This document shows, one piece after another, positions 53,627-63,934 of a stretch of 64,000 nucleotides of DNA. The notes under the pieces are model-generated. The model was not told the origin of the DNA, searched no databases, and was given only the letters and a program-made list of their open reading frames with translations. The position numbers and the translations under genes are program-made. Positions within the stretch are counted from its first letter, which is position 1, and every line of letters begins with the position of its first letter. The stretch comes from Cylicocyclus nassatus (Eukaryota > Nematoda > Chromadorea > Rhabditida > Strongylidae): contig CATQJL010000112.1 of NCBI GenBank assembly GCA_958299035.1, forward strand, positions 84,896,636 through 84,960,635. The letters run 5' to 3'.

Positions 53627-54192
53627 GCTCTTAGGTATGTAATAGTATGTCTTCCCCAAATCTGTACTGTTTATTTGAACATTGCTTTCCATTATGACTT
53701 ATCATCTTCATGGCTAGGGAGCCAACGAGGTTCCTTTGCAGTGCAGCTTTCTCAGTTATTTTTCTCCTCCAAAGTCCTATCAGATGTCTACTTCTAGTCA
53801 CCTGAAATGAATTTTGAAAGCAATTGTCTAACTGGTTCGATGCCTCGCATCCTGCATGTACAATGGTCTAAACTTGCCTACTCTACGATCACGCAAAGCC
53901 TTTTATCTTTTCCAAAATCTTGACCCGATTGGATCAGGCTCGACTCGCATTATTTGGCACGCTTCCAGAGCTCTGAAAACTCAAATCAAAATCACGACCA
54001 TACTACTTATGCTAGCGGTAATTCCAAAGTATGCTTTCATCATAGTGAGATCTCGCATTGGCGGCCGTTCCCAATTTTTTTGTGCAGTGCACGTGTAGAA
54101 TCTGATCAACTCAAATCAAGAGGTAATTATAGCTGCATTCTGAATGTATATACTCTCCATGTGCGCCTCAATACGTAGGCTTCTTGAGTGAA

Positions 54193-55247
54193 ATGACAAA
54201 GGGTCACACAATCAAGACCATACCATATGACTCATTTGTGGCCAAGAAAGTCTAACTCTTCGTCATATCAACCTTTTCGAACGGATGGGGGCAGGTGTTA
54301 TGGATCAAAGCTGCGCTGCATTCCCCTGCAGTATATCCTGAGGGCCATCTCCGTAGCGTCGCTTTCGGCAGTGGATCAGCAGAATGGACCCTTCTCGGAT
54401 TTTGGTGTTTAGGCAGTAGACCCCCCTCCCCCCCCCCCCCAAATACACTGTAGCCCAAAACTCATCTGCCAATTCATGCGCTAAATCCTGAAAAATGCGC
54501 TTCAAAACTCCACCAGCGCCGCCCATTCAATGGAAAGGGGCGGGACTGGTGGAGTTTTGAAGCGCATTTTTCAGGACTTAGCGCGTGTGGCAGATGGGGA
54601 TTAGGCTACAGTGTATTTGGGGGGTCTACTGCCTATAATCCACCAAAATCCGAGAAGAGTGCATTCTGCTGATCCACCTCAAAGCGGCCGTAGGAGAGCT
54701 AGCGTTGTTACTGCATAATAGGGTAAGGTTTCCAATCCCCCACAAAAGGTCCAGACTCTCGTGTTGGTTTTTCTTCTACTTCTTCTTATAATTACTTTGT
54801 TGTGAATGGAACTAGTTTCCGGATAGTTGTCTCAAACCTTTTCAAAGAGCCCTTCATTCTCGAACAACATTCGTTTTTCTCTGTAAATGAGTAAATTTTT
54901 TTCAATAATTTGCTGAATGTTGGAACTAGCTGCAAGCATTTTTTTCGGGCGTGGCTGTCCCCATCAAATTTGAAAAGCATCATATCTTTGTATTATTTGG
55001 CTAACGCTACTCGTTTTTGTTCGAGAAACATATCTGTCCCTTGCTTTCTCTCTACCTCGAAAGATTTTCTCGGATCGCCATTGATGATCTCTGAAGTGTT
55101 GGGGAAGTAGAGTTGCATTAGGTGTCTTATAAGCTGAGTATGTTTTATTTTCACATTTTGCTTTTTTAGGGAACTCGTTTGCGGCTCGAAGATCTCCGTC
55201 GTTGGACAAAACCTGACGAGGCTGAAAGCGCCCTCGAGGCAGACTAG
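54193..55247 (+). CDS. possible two-exon micro-protein gene
   Basis: The last exon 55170-55247 begins after CTTTTTTAG and reads GTRLRLEDLRRWTKPDEAES, then ALEAD and a TAG. A phase-compatible upstream exon is 54193-54249 (MTKGHTIKTIPYDSFVAKK), though its donor (GTCTAA) is poor. Joined they would give about 44 residues. I do not recognise the protein; the terminal exon looks more convincing than the first, and other upstream exons are possible. A foldback element (54345-54700) lies between them. Confidence 0.3.
54345..54700. repeat. foldback element with C-run
   Basis: GTGGATCAGCAGAATG, TCTCGGATTTTGGTG, CAGTAGACCCCCC and ATGCGCTTCAAAACTCCACC at the left are complementary to GGTGGAGTTTTGAAGCGCAT, GGGGGGTCTACTG, CACCAAAATCCGAGA and CATTCTGCTGATCCAC at the right. 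The arms are about 165 bp. A degraded relative lies near 7905-8090. Confidence 0.75.
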
Positions 55248-55343
55248 CCCGGCACTTGTCATTGTTTGGGATTTCTGAACAGAGAACATATGCGTGAAGT
55301 TTAGAGCGAATCTGATAACTGGTTAGCATTATCCTAATTCGAT

Positions 55344-55517
55344 ATGGTAAAACAGTCCGACATTCAAGTGGCTATTCTCGCCACTAGTCTTATGATAGCA
55401 ACTTTATGCTCGTATGCCTTCGATCGATGGCAGAAAGAAAAACCACCACCAAAAATCCCTGTCCAATCTTGGGATAAGTATGTTGAATTGCAGAAAAAGA
55501 GTGGGAAAGAAATTTAG
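55344..55517 (+). CDS. 57-residue single-pass membrane micro-protein
   Basis: A single open frame runs from ATG at 55344 to TAG at 55515-55517. Residues 8-26 (QVAILATSLMIATLCSYAF) form a membrane segment, followed by DRWQKEKPPPKIPVQSWDKY and a Lys-rich end. The layout resembles small accessory proteins of the inner mitochondrial membrane, but I cannot name a family. It starts 97 bp after the stop of the preceding candidate, which is typical nematode operon spacing, and GAAGTTTAG about 35 bp upstream could be an SL2 acceptor. A TA-flanked element begins 27 bp after the stop. Confidence 0.5.
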   Translation: MVKQSDIQVAILATSLMIATLCSYAFDRWQKEKPPPKIPVQSWDKYVELQKKSGKEI

Positions 55518-55543
55518 CTGCCTTATTATATAGTAGGTATCTA

Positions 55544-56101
55544 CAGGGTGGCCGGTAAGTATGGGCGTTACAACATGTAATATATCTTTTCTCTGAAATA
55601 TTCTGTCATGACGACTAATATGCCTGTAGCTTATGGGCAGTCTCTATATTAAGATAAGTGAAAATCACGCAAACTGAAGTCTTCTGATGTAAACGAGACT
55701 CCTGAATCTACTTTCTCTTGAGAGGCGCTGCGGCGGGTTCAATTAACACCATATTTGCAGTATCATATCTTAATTTGGAAAGGAGAGTTTTTTGATGTTG
55801 TGGCACTGCTTTATTCCTGGGAATGTGCTCTACAAAACCTCGGGTCTTAGAATCTACTCGATTAATAATCGGGTTTTTTCAACGGATTCACAATGGGTAC
55901 ATTTTTCGAGTAGCATTTTTGACGCATCAACTTTAAGGTAAGCTGCTGAAGTCTGTATGCATGTGCAGGAACCCAGTTTTGCAGGAATAATACACTAGGA
56001 TGTCTGTGTTTTTGGCATGCAAAAATAATCTTATAGAATTTTGTTTGCTATGAAAAATCATTGAACGAAAAATTTGACGCCCATACTTTTCGGCCACCCT
56101 G
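55544..56101. mobile_element. Tc1/mariner-like non-autonomous element
   Basis: CAGGGTGGCCGGTAAGTATG with GGCGT at the left is the near complement of ACGCC with CATACTTTTCGGCCACCCTG at the right. TA dinucleotides flank both ends (55542-55543, 56102-56103). The interior (558 bp in total) has no transposase frame. Confidence 0.8.
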
Positions 56102-56103
56102 TA

Positions 56104-57094
56104 GTTGGTAGTAAGTCTATACTTTGTTATTCGACTTATTGTACATATCCTGTTACATCTTTCATAAAGTTTGAAAACTCTGTCCGTGTTTGCAATTATA
56201 TGTTAATGTTGTCACTGTGTATATTACGAAGATGTTCTTTATGTTTCCGTTCGCACTGAAGCGCTGGCTCATGTCAAAATTATCTAGTAATTTCCGTATT
56301 AAATTGTGTCTTATGTTCTTGTTCTAGTTCTATTATGTTCTCTTCATTTACTTATTCTTGTTGCAACCTTTTCACGTTTTCTGACGTCCACAATGGTATA
56401 TAAGATTTTGCGCAAACGTGAAAAACTGGGATGAGACATTTCACCCGGATAACTTTTTCCAGACATTTTGCGCAACTGAGGTCTTCATACTGGGGTTGTT
56501 TCTGTCCCAGTGTGTGCAATTGCACATCTACCAAATGTTGGCGAATTAGCACAGGCAAGAAATGGATGTGCGATCATCCATCCATCGTAATCAAACGCCT
56601 GGGCGTATGAAACCAGGCTATAATGGAGAAAGCCATGCTGGCCACATCTATCCTGAGAATGTGCAGTTGCACACTTTTTGAAGTCTATTCGATTGCTGCG
56701 TAAATGTTAGAACTACCTGAACTATTACAAAAATCAATACTTATATTTTACGGAAATCAAGATTCTTCTAATCTGCTTGTGTAAACCACAAAGAACGCAG
56801 AGAACTGCGCTATAACACTAGCTGCTGACTCCTCACAAATCGACGCATCATGCTGCTTAATCTGCACTTTTGCGGCTGGCACACTGCGGAAGTGCCAGTG
56901 TTGCAATATTTACGCTGAGTTAAGGAATTTTGTGCGCTGTATATAAGAGGAACAGTGACGAATGTAATTATCAAATTGTAATCTCTGCTATAATGGATTG
57001 ACTAATTGATAGTTCTCTCGTCCTCTTGCTGCGGCGAGTTTTAGTTTATTGATTTACTGCAATATACTGTTCAACTGTATTGATCGTTCTTTAG
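56104..57094. other. intergenic upstream of COX19
   Basis: No gene or repeat is visible in this AT-rich stretch. It should include the COX19 promoter and ends with the acceptor TTCTTTAG directly before the ATG. Confidence 0.4.
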
Positions 57095-57968
57095 ATGGCA
57101 CAAGCGGGACCGTTCAATCGGGTTACGTCAGTCTCTCCACCACTGAAAGGTTCGTTCCCGCTTGACCATGAAGGCACATGCAAGCTAGAAATGCTCAAGT
57201 TAGTTCCATTAAAATCGTATTTTTCTTCTTTTAATAAAGACTATAATAGAATTTTATCGTGGAAAAGGCTCGACTTTGGACCTGTAGGGGGAATTTGGAC
57301 AATTGAGGTTTTTTGCATAAGCAATATGTGGAAATTGGGTAAGATTAATCTCTTACCAGACTCTTGTTTCTGAGACAACCAAACCTGCAGCATTGTCGTA
57401 ATAAATGGACAGCAAAACTCTGTGACGTTTTCCTCGAGTTTTTGCCGATGTAAATAACTTTAAATAAGAGCGCGATTAGCGGGAGATCCCGTTCGGGATC
57501 ATACAAATAACGAATTATTTTAGCTTATACAGCAAAGTGCTGCTAGTCATTGTGCTACAATATTAGGGTAGTAGAGCCTCCAATAGATGAACAAACAAGG
57601 AAGAACTCAAATTCCCAGAGCACCGAGCTATGAAGCGGAAACTATCTGTCTGGGTAACTTACCCGGACGGGCGATTGTTACATACCGCCCCTGATGCAAT
57701 CATATGCACCAGCCTTGACGCATTTATGGGCAGGAAAATTTATTTGTTCCTCACACTCGCAGGCGTCACTGATTGGATTTCTTGAGTATACTAGAGTATT
57801 TTATAATACTTTATGATTAGTTTTTTGAGGTACATGTGCTGCCTTCACGAGAAGAAACATCTAAACAGTGAATGCCGAGATGTAGCAAAAGCTTATTTTC
57901 AATGTCGGATGGATCATGGGTTGATGGAGAGAGATGAGTGGGATAAACTTGGTTATGGTGATAAATAG
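57095..57968 (+). CDS. COX19: COX19, twin CX9C cytochrome c oxidase assembly factor
   Basis: COX19 is a small soluble protein of the mitochondrial intermembrane space that works in copper delivery to cytochrome c oxidase. Two exons, 57095-57198 and 57830-57968, give 80 residues (human about 90). The N-terminal PPLKGSFPLDHEGTCK matches the family's PPDKGSFPLDHxGECK. The twin motifs are CKLEMLKYMCC and CRDVAKAYFQC, each CX9C, and the end is RMDHGLMERDEWDKLGYGDK, again family-typical. The ATG follows TTCTTTAG directly, so trans-splicing is likely. The intron is 631 bp; its acceptor (TTTTTTGAG) is unusual in ending GAG but keeps frame and homology. Confidence 0.95.
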
Positions 57969-59047
57969 CAAGTTTGCGGAATTCATTAGAGTTTCATAAT
58001 TCCTACTTTTTTATTTTTTCAAACTTTGGACTGATTTGTATTTCTCATGTTTCCTTGCACATTGGACCATTGTACAGACTACATATGGGCTCTTTAGCTC
58101 AATAAATATACATTCCCGTTTGTTCAATGTCGACGATTATGGAGCGAAATGATTTTGTTCTCGCAATTCTTGCGTTAACATTTTTTTTAGAACCTCCATG
58201 CATTTGTTGATAGCCTAAGCCATACAAAAAAGTCCTCCCATCGACGTTCTCTCTCCCCCCCCCCTCCTCTCCTGCAGTCTTTATCAGTCGATAACATGCG
58301 TGTTTCGAGAGTTCTCAATTTTTTAGTACTTTGCCTTTGTGCGGTACCAGGGAGTGCCGGGTGCCGCTATCAGGCGTCGTTGCAGCGGACCCTATCGGTG
58401 CCTGGAACCGATGATAAGCTTACAGTTGATAGGAACGTTCGTTTAACAATGCCATGTCCGCGAATGCAGTTTTTGTTCATTCATAGCATCCTTTTGGAAC
58501 GAATCTGGGTGGTGATCATAGCGTGATGAGAGGCTGTCATCAGAAGCAACAGGAATTGAAACAATGAAGTGGTAGTTGAATACTTAATTAAAAGGAAATT
58601 AAACACTTGCTTTGGCATAGCTGGTATCCAAGAGATACTTTTTGCTCTCCATGTTAGTCATTACTATTTTGTGGGGAACAGTGAACCACGCTGTGTGAGG
58701 TTGTTTCTCGGTTTGGGTAATTCTATATGTCAATCCTGACCCAGTGTTATATGAGTTGTTCGTCCATTGTGGCGGGCTGCACCGGAGGCCCTTCTTTACC
58801 TTCTTTGATCCCCGTCCACTAGAATGGGCGGGAAATGGTCTGCGCGAGTTATAAGCTTGTGCACTCAACTTATACACGCAAAAAGGGAAAGGAAAAATAG
58901 GACGGGGCAGTCCTCGAGATGTTCGTAATTTCCCTTACAGACTGTTACTTGATTTTTCAGCTGTTTTATGACAGACGCACTTCTTGTGGTGGAACAGAAT
59001 TCCACAGTTTCTTCCGCTAGCAAAGCTTTTACTGGCCTGTTACCATC
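57969..59047. other. intergenic with two unassigned frames
   Basis: The plus-strand frame 58296-58526 begins MRVSRVLNFLVLCLCAVPGS, which looks like a signal peptide, but no continuation exon or family is evident. The minus-strand frame 58599-58877 is basic and not recognised. Short C-runs lie at about 58254-58264. Nothing else is seen. Confidence 0.3.
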
Positions 59048-59449
59048 AAAGGCAGTGGCTCGGGAAAATGCGAATTCGAGCTTTTCGCACCTACATGGCC
59101 TGGTGGATCCGCTAAGTCCGAGACTGTGCTTGAAAAGTCAAAAAAGTCTTCTCTGGCGTTTCCGGCGAAGATCGCTGAGCGGGCTGGAGCGGAGATTTCC
59201 GCCTATGAGTCGCGATTGGCCGCCTGGGCCTATCAACCAATTGCTGCAAAGAGTGGTGGTACAGTCTCCTGCAGCCAGTCACTGTTCTTGGAGAATCTCA
59301 GCTCCAGCTCGCTCAACAACCTAAGGCTAGAAAACGCCAGAAAAGCATTTTTTTTTTACTTTTCAAGCACATTCTCGAACCCAGCGGATTCAGAAGGCCA
59401 TATAAGTGCAAAAAGCTCGAACTCACATTTTTCCCGAGCCACTGCCTTT
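59048..59449. repeat. foldback element with AAAGGCAGTGGCTCGGG ends
   Basis: AAAGGCAGTGGCTCGGGAAA at the left is complementary to TTCCCGAGCCACTGCCTTT at the right. Pairing continues through GAGCTTTT, CCGCT and the GTGCTTGAAAAGT / ACTTTTCAAGCAC pair to CTGGCGTTT / AACGCCAG. The centre is about 170 bp. GGCAGTGGCTCGGCAAAATG near 7915 is a fragment of the same family. Confidence 0.7.
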
Positions 59450-59552
59450 CAAGTGTCGTGTCGCGCGCGGTGTGCAGGGTCACATATTGAGTTAATAATG
59501 ACTCAACGATATACACTGTTAGTCTATCCCCAATATCACGAATTGGTATGGT

Positions 59553-59777
59553 GCATCCCCCAGAATTGTTCCTATGTGAAGTTCACATGTTGGAATATCG
59601 AGAGACAGCCACGTTGATGGCTCTGATGGCATCAACGTGGCTGTCTCTCGATCATTCCAACATGTCAACTTCAAATAAGCGCCTTAGATTTGCTGGAGTT
59701 TACGTGTTAAAACGATCGAAAGGCAGCCACGTCGATGGCTCATATGGGAACAATTCTGGAGGATGCACGATACAAAG
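59553..59777. repeat. foldback repeat, family of 15149-15463
   Basis: CCCCCAGAATTGTTCC at the left is complementary to GGGAACAATTCTGG at the right. Inside, GAGACAGCCACGTTGATGGC and ATCAACGTGGCTGTCTCTCG form a second, inner palindrome. Shared words with 15149-15463 are GTTTTAACACGT (on the complement), GCGCCTTA and CATGTCAACTTC. Confidence 0.65.
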
Positions 59778-59989
59778 TCTTCATTTTTTCTAACACATAA
59801 TACCTTTGGAACAGAAAAAGTGTTTTTTCCCTTATCATAGCCCTCGTCACAAGGAGGTTTCAAAAACTATCGATAAAACAGTCAAGATAGATGACATACG
59901 GACTTTTTTGGAACACGAAGAAAGCGGGCTCTTTCTTTTTTGCATAACTTTGAATGACACCGTCATTGAAGGACTTGCGTTAAAGGCAG

Positions 59990-60343
59990 CGTCCAGGCAA
60001 GTCTGAACACATGGGGATCTCACGTGGATAGTAATTTTGGGGCTCTAGCTAAGCCACTGCCCAACCGGCAGCTCAGGTAGTGCTCTAACGACTAAGATAA
60101 TTCCCCTCGAAACTGGACCCCGCAATCGTATTTCGCATGGATTCATGGCGCAAAGCGTGGATTCATGGCGCGAAACTGCCATGAATCCATGTGAATACGA
60201 TCGCGGGGTCTAGTTTCGAGGGGAAAATCTCAGCCGTTAGAGCACTACGTGCGCTGCCGCTTGATCAGTGCCTTAGTTAGGGCCCCAAAAGTACTTCCCT
60301 CGTAAAATCCCCATAGGTCAGATCTGCCTAACGCTGTCATTAA
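59990..60343. mobile_element. TTAA-flanked foldback element, copy 2
   Basis: It has the same layout as 34483-34846: TTAAAGGCAGCGTCCAGGCA start, central ATGGATTCATGGCGCAAAGC, GGGGCTCTAGC and GGGCCCCAAAAGTACTT, ending with a damaged CTAACGCTGTCATTAA. Point differences and small deletions show it is an independent, somewhat decayed copy. Confidence 0.75.
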
Positions 60344-60855
60344 GGCAACTTCGATGTTTTTTCGAAAATTCCGTAATTAATGAGAAAATTTTAACACACT
60401 CATCAGGATGAAGACCACGCATCAAATAGAACAACAACAGGCTTCTTTATTCGAAATACCTAACACGGTAAATAATAACGAGATTACTACCACGTACACG
60501 AAATGCAAAAATTAGCGAAGTTAACAGTCATAGTATATTGAATTGACGGATAAGATAGCTTCTACAGTACTTACAACACTTTCGCGTAAATTGAATACGG
60601 AGCGCGCATTCGAAACTGCGATCCATGGTGATTTTTCCACGCGCAAGTGTTGTTGACACCGCAGCATCACTACGAAAACCACCAAATACATAGACTGTAC
60701 TTTAAACGCACCGAGATTGTTTTAGAATAAAATTAATTGTTTTACCGGCCAGTACGAGGAAAACCCAAAGTTTGGATAACATGAAGTGAAATAAGCAATG
60801 GATCATGCGAGTACAATGGATTCGGAGTAATAATGTGATAAACACAGTATGCTAA
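60344..60855. other. 3' flank of the small-Maf gene
   Basis: No gene is visible. CAAGTGTTGTTGACACCGCAG near 60641 resembles CAAGTGTTGTCGACACCGCAG near 38439, pointing to another low-copy repeat. Confidence 0.35.
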
Positions 60856-61943
60856 CTACTGCTGCGGCATTTGGCAGATCGTGACGTTGACATGAGCGGC
60901 AGCAGCCGCTGAGCCGAGCAGATGGGCTCCAGTATGGTAGGACATTGGCATTGTCGTGGGCACGTATGCGGAGTAGTCGTGAAGCATAAACGTTGGTTCA
61001 TAGTACTGTAGACGAGCTTGGACATCGGCAAGGGTTTGGAGCAAGCTACGGATCTGGAAGAAACCATAGATCTACCAAAACAAGCTCCAAAATCTTGTCT
61101 CCACCTTGGATGCCTCATTTTCTTCCATCTTGAATCTTCAAAAATTAGAAAAATTATTCTTCGCTTTGGGTCACCCTTCGCTATTGGCAAGGGACAAAAG
61201 ATATGGCTGCACATTCGTTCATGGTCATATACGGTAGAGGCTCTCAATCATGGTGGTATACGGTAGAGCGCTTTGAAACTACGAATTTCCAACTGCTCGA
61301 TAGCTCAAACAGTACAAGACTTGTATGTTGCCTCTTCATGATGTAGTAATTCAGCAAAAAATCGCTTTTATCTGTCCATGGCATTACCGTATACCTACCG
61401 TAAGTCAAGAAACCTTTTTGCTGAGACTTACTCAAAGTTGTAAATTTGTAATCTGAGACCCTCTACCGTAATTCTATCGTAATCTCGCAGAAGACGTCAA
61501 ACTAAGGAGTACCCATATTTGCCTTCATAATAATCTCGTATACCCACTTCAATCTTACCATAACGGTAACTTAACCTTACCTGATCTCTCAGTTGTATGT
61601 TATCTGCTTCCAACTGCAATTGATTCTGAATTCGGCGCACTCTACAGTTCAAAGCGTAGCCACGATTTTTTAGTGTTCGCCTCTTTTGCTTCAGCATTGT
61701 TACCACTTGTCGATCATGGCCCTAGAAAATCTTTTTTGTGAATTACCAGACTTGGGTGAGCCCAATTACCTGCAAGCGCTGATTCAGTTGACGAACAGAA
61801 ATTCGCTGTAGTTCTTCATCAGTGACTACATCAGGGCTCAATGGCGACTGCTCATTACCAGCAGGTACCGATGGTAGGGTTGGAGTTGTGGATATGGATG
61901 ACGACGAGCTGTAGGATGGAGATGGCTTGCAGTACGGATCCAT
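60856..61943 (-). CDS. small-Maf-like bZIP transcription factor
   Basis: Maf proteins bind MARE/ARE-type DNA as dimers. Three exons, 61770-61943, 61581-61721 and 60856-61053, close in frame to 170 residues, the size of small Mafs (about 150-160). After a Ser/Pro-rich start, the extended homology region reads VTDEELQRISVRQLNQRLQ (residues about 40-58). The basic region KQKRRTLKNRGYALNCRVRR (about 68-87) keeps the Asn and Cys positions of Maf factors (human: RRRTLKNRGYAxSC). The leucine zipper starts IQNQLQLEADNIQLRDQIRS and continues in exon 3, followed by a Tyr/Ala-rich tail. The start at 61943 follows an in-frame TAA; TCTTTATAG 38 bp upstream could be a splice or SL acceptor. Intron 2 (527 bp) contains ACGGTAGAG-type repeat sequence. 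Confidence 0.88.
61225..61495. repeat. TACGGTAGAG-containing inverted repeat in small-Maf intron 2
   Basis: GTCATATACGGTAGAGGCTC and GTGGTATACGGTAGAGCGC at the left face TACCGTATACCTACCGTAAG and CCCTCTACCGTAATTCTATC at the right. The words match the core of the foldback at 52324-53179. The arms are imperfect, so this is an older member. Confidence 0.5.
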
Positions 61944-62482
61944 GAGCTGGGTAACCAACGTCACTTCTTAGGTGGACCTATAAAGAGATGACTGAGTTGT
62001 GGTTCAGGTAGAGGGAGGCGATTGCCATTAAGGTTAGGAGTAGCTGGTGAGTAAATCGAAGCAGAGTAGTCAGAGGTATGAAGGGGTCGCTTTCGACGTC
62101 TCTTTGCTCAGGTTCTGGCAAAGCGCTCTATTTTTAACGACATCATCAGAAGGCGCAAAGATCACTCAGTCAACGTTCCGATAAGCGCCCTCGTTCAAAC
62201 AACACAGAAAAAAACGAGAGATGAACCGTGATTCATGCAAAAAAATCGCGAAATTTGAGTTTGGAAAATTGGGATTTAGCGATAAATGTGGGTATCCTAC
62301 ATCAATAGATACTTCCTAGTGGGACAACATCAATCAGAAAATGTGTTTTTTTGTGCGTCTCAGTTTCCTTTGAAAAAAAATCAAAACACTAATTTCATCT
62401 AGTACTAGGGAAATGTTAAGTCCCCAAGCTTTCTTTCTATCCAATAATGGTCACAGTGCGATTACAAGGTGAGGGATGGGCA
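61944..62482. promoter_or_regulatory. upstream region of the small-Maf gene
   Basis: This 540-bp 5' flank contains the likely acceptor TCTTTATAG just before the start and GC-mixed sequence up to about 62200, then AT-rich DNA. No defined operator can be named. Confidence 0.3.
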
Positions 62483-62695
62483 GAGGAGGTGGTGGGTGGA
62501 TGGTGCAGTGGTATGAGGCGCCACAAATGTAGGAAGAAGGTTCGATCCCAGTGCCAGATTAAACAAGTCTGCTCTTCGGGGACAGCAAGATGCAATTGGT
62601 ACCGGACTAACCCCAAAGGGTTAAAGCAGGAGGTCGGTAATGTGCGTATGGGCCTAACCCAAAAGAAGGTATTGTGTGAGCGTCAAATTTTTTTT
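62483..62695 (+). mobile_element. tRNA-derived SINE or tRNA pseudogene
   Basis: GGTTCGATCCC (62549-62559) fits the RNA polymerase III B box (GGTTCGANNCC). About 40 bp upstream TGGTGCAGTGGTATGAGG resembles an A box. The flanks do not fold into an acceptor stem, so it is not a working tRNA. A unique body with GGGCCTAACCCAAAAGAAGG and a T-run end follow. This matches the layout of a tRNA-derived SINE. Between it and 63609 I see no gene; minus-strand frames there are unconvincing. Confidence 0.5.
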
Positions 62696-63608
62696 ATACC
62701 TTTCTAAGTATGACTAATGTCAAAAAAAGCAACAAATCGAATAGTCGTTGCCCAAATTAACCTACTTCTCAAACGAGACAGAAGTTTTGCTTGTGATCAC
62801 TTTCCTTTAATCATAAGTTTCTTGTAAAGAAAAAAACAAAAATAAAAACGCTTTGCCATGTCACACGCTAATCGGAGGCCTAAAATAATTTAGTCATTTT
62901 TATCGGAAACGATAAATTTTGATTTCCAAACTATGCACAGAACAAGTAGAGCGAATAACTAAAGTTACCTATAGAGTGAGAGCAAAGAGATTGAAAAGGA
63001 ACTCTTCCGGCCTCAGCTTAGGCAACTGCTGAAGAACTGTGGGCAGTTCCTCGATTGCAGAAGAAAAGATAACGTTGAAAAGAACACGTCATGTACTCCG
63101 AAAGAACCCATCTTTGTTCTAGCGAAAGCAGTGTTCGCATTTGGGTAATGACTTTTGATCTTGTTATGGAGTAGGCTTCCATGCATGTACACATTGTAAG
63201 TCACGAAAGTGGAAAAAATATTAAAAAATGAAATGTATTCATCTTCAACAAATTTTCGTGCTCTTCGAGACATTACTCGTAATCAAGCATGGCTTTATAT
63301 GGAGTAAAAAGGCAAATTCTTTTTGTATCCATACAACTAACTTCTGGGAAAAAGCTATGTTTCAGAAACAACCCCAGCTGGACACTCAAACCATCAGCTC
63401 ACCCCCCTTTTTTCCCTTCCTTCGGGCGATCATCAATCTGAAACTGGTTTTATCCGATAGTTTTGGCGATTTACGTTCTGCATCTCACCCGTGGAAGACG
63501 ATTCATTTCACTTACGTGTTACCTTATTTTGTAAGGGCACGTCGACTTAAATGCCTTGTGATGAGTGCCATGGGAACGCGTGAACGGCTGATTTTATTTT
63601 TTCAGCTG

Positions 63609-63934
63609 TTAAAGGCAGCGTCTAGGCAGATCCGAACTCGACGACCACGCCCACCTTCCTCGGACGGCCAACCCCCTATGAACGAAATCTCCTCAGCCTT
63701 GACGTGTTTTCACATGACCAACACAGTCGAACTTACAGCGTTTACCTGTTAATACTTGCTTTTGACAAGGATAACATCAGAAGCACTCGTCCGGGTTTTC
63801 CCAAAATAGCCCCAAAAGGTGGTTTTCTGAGAAATTTACGCTTTTTGAGTTCCATATTCGGAATCAGCGCCATGGAAAGGCCTGGATAACATGAAAATAT
63901 AGAAGTCGAGAATCTGCCTGGACGCTGCCTTTAA
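63609..63934. mobile_element. TTAA-flanked element, copy 3 with different interior
   Basis: The ends TTAAAGGCAGCGTCTAGGCA and CTGCCTGGACGCTGCCTTTAA match the 34483 family, but the interior (ACCACGCCCACCTTCC, GTCCGGGTTTTCCC) is unrelated and not a foldback. It shares only the terminal sequences, as expected for elements mobilised by the same transposase. Confidence 0.75.

Noticed and set aside
60852..61247. 131-codon minus-strand ORF overlapping the small-Maf last exon
   Set aside because: It is a different frame over the real exon; the frame with the splice acceptor at 61054 continues the bZIP protein.
62490..62565. Functional tRNA gene
   Set aside because: A and B boxes are present but the ends do not pair as an acceptor stem and no clear anticodon arm is seen.
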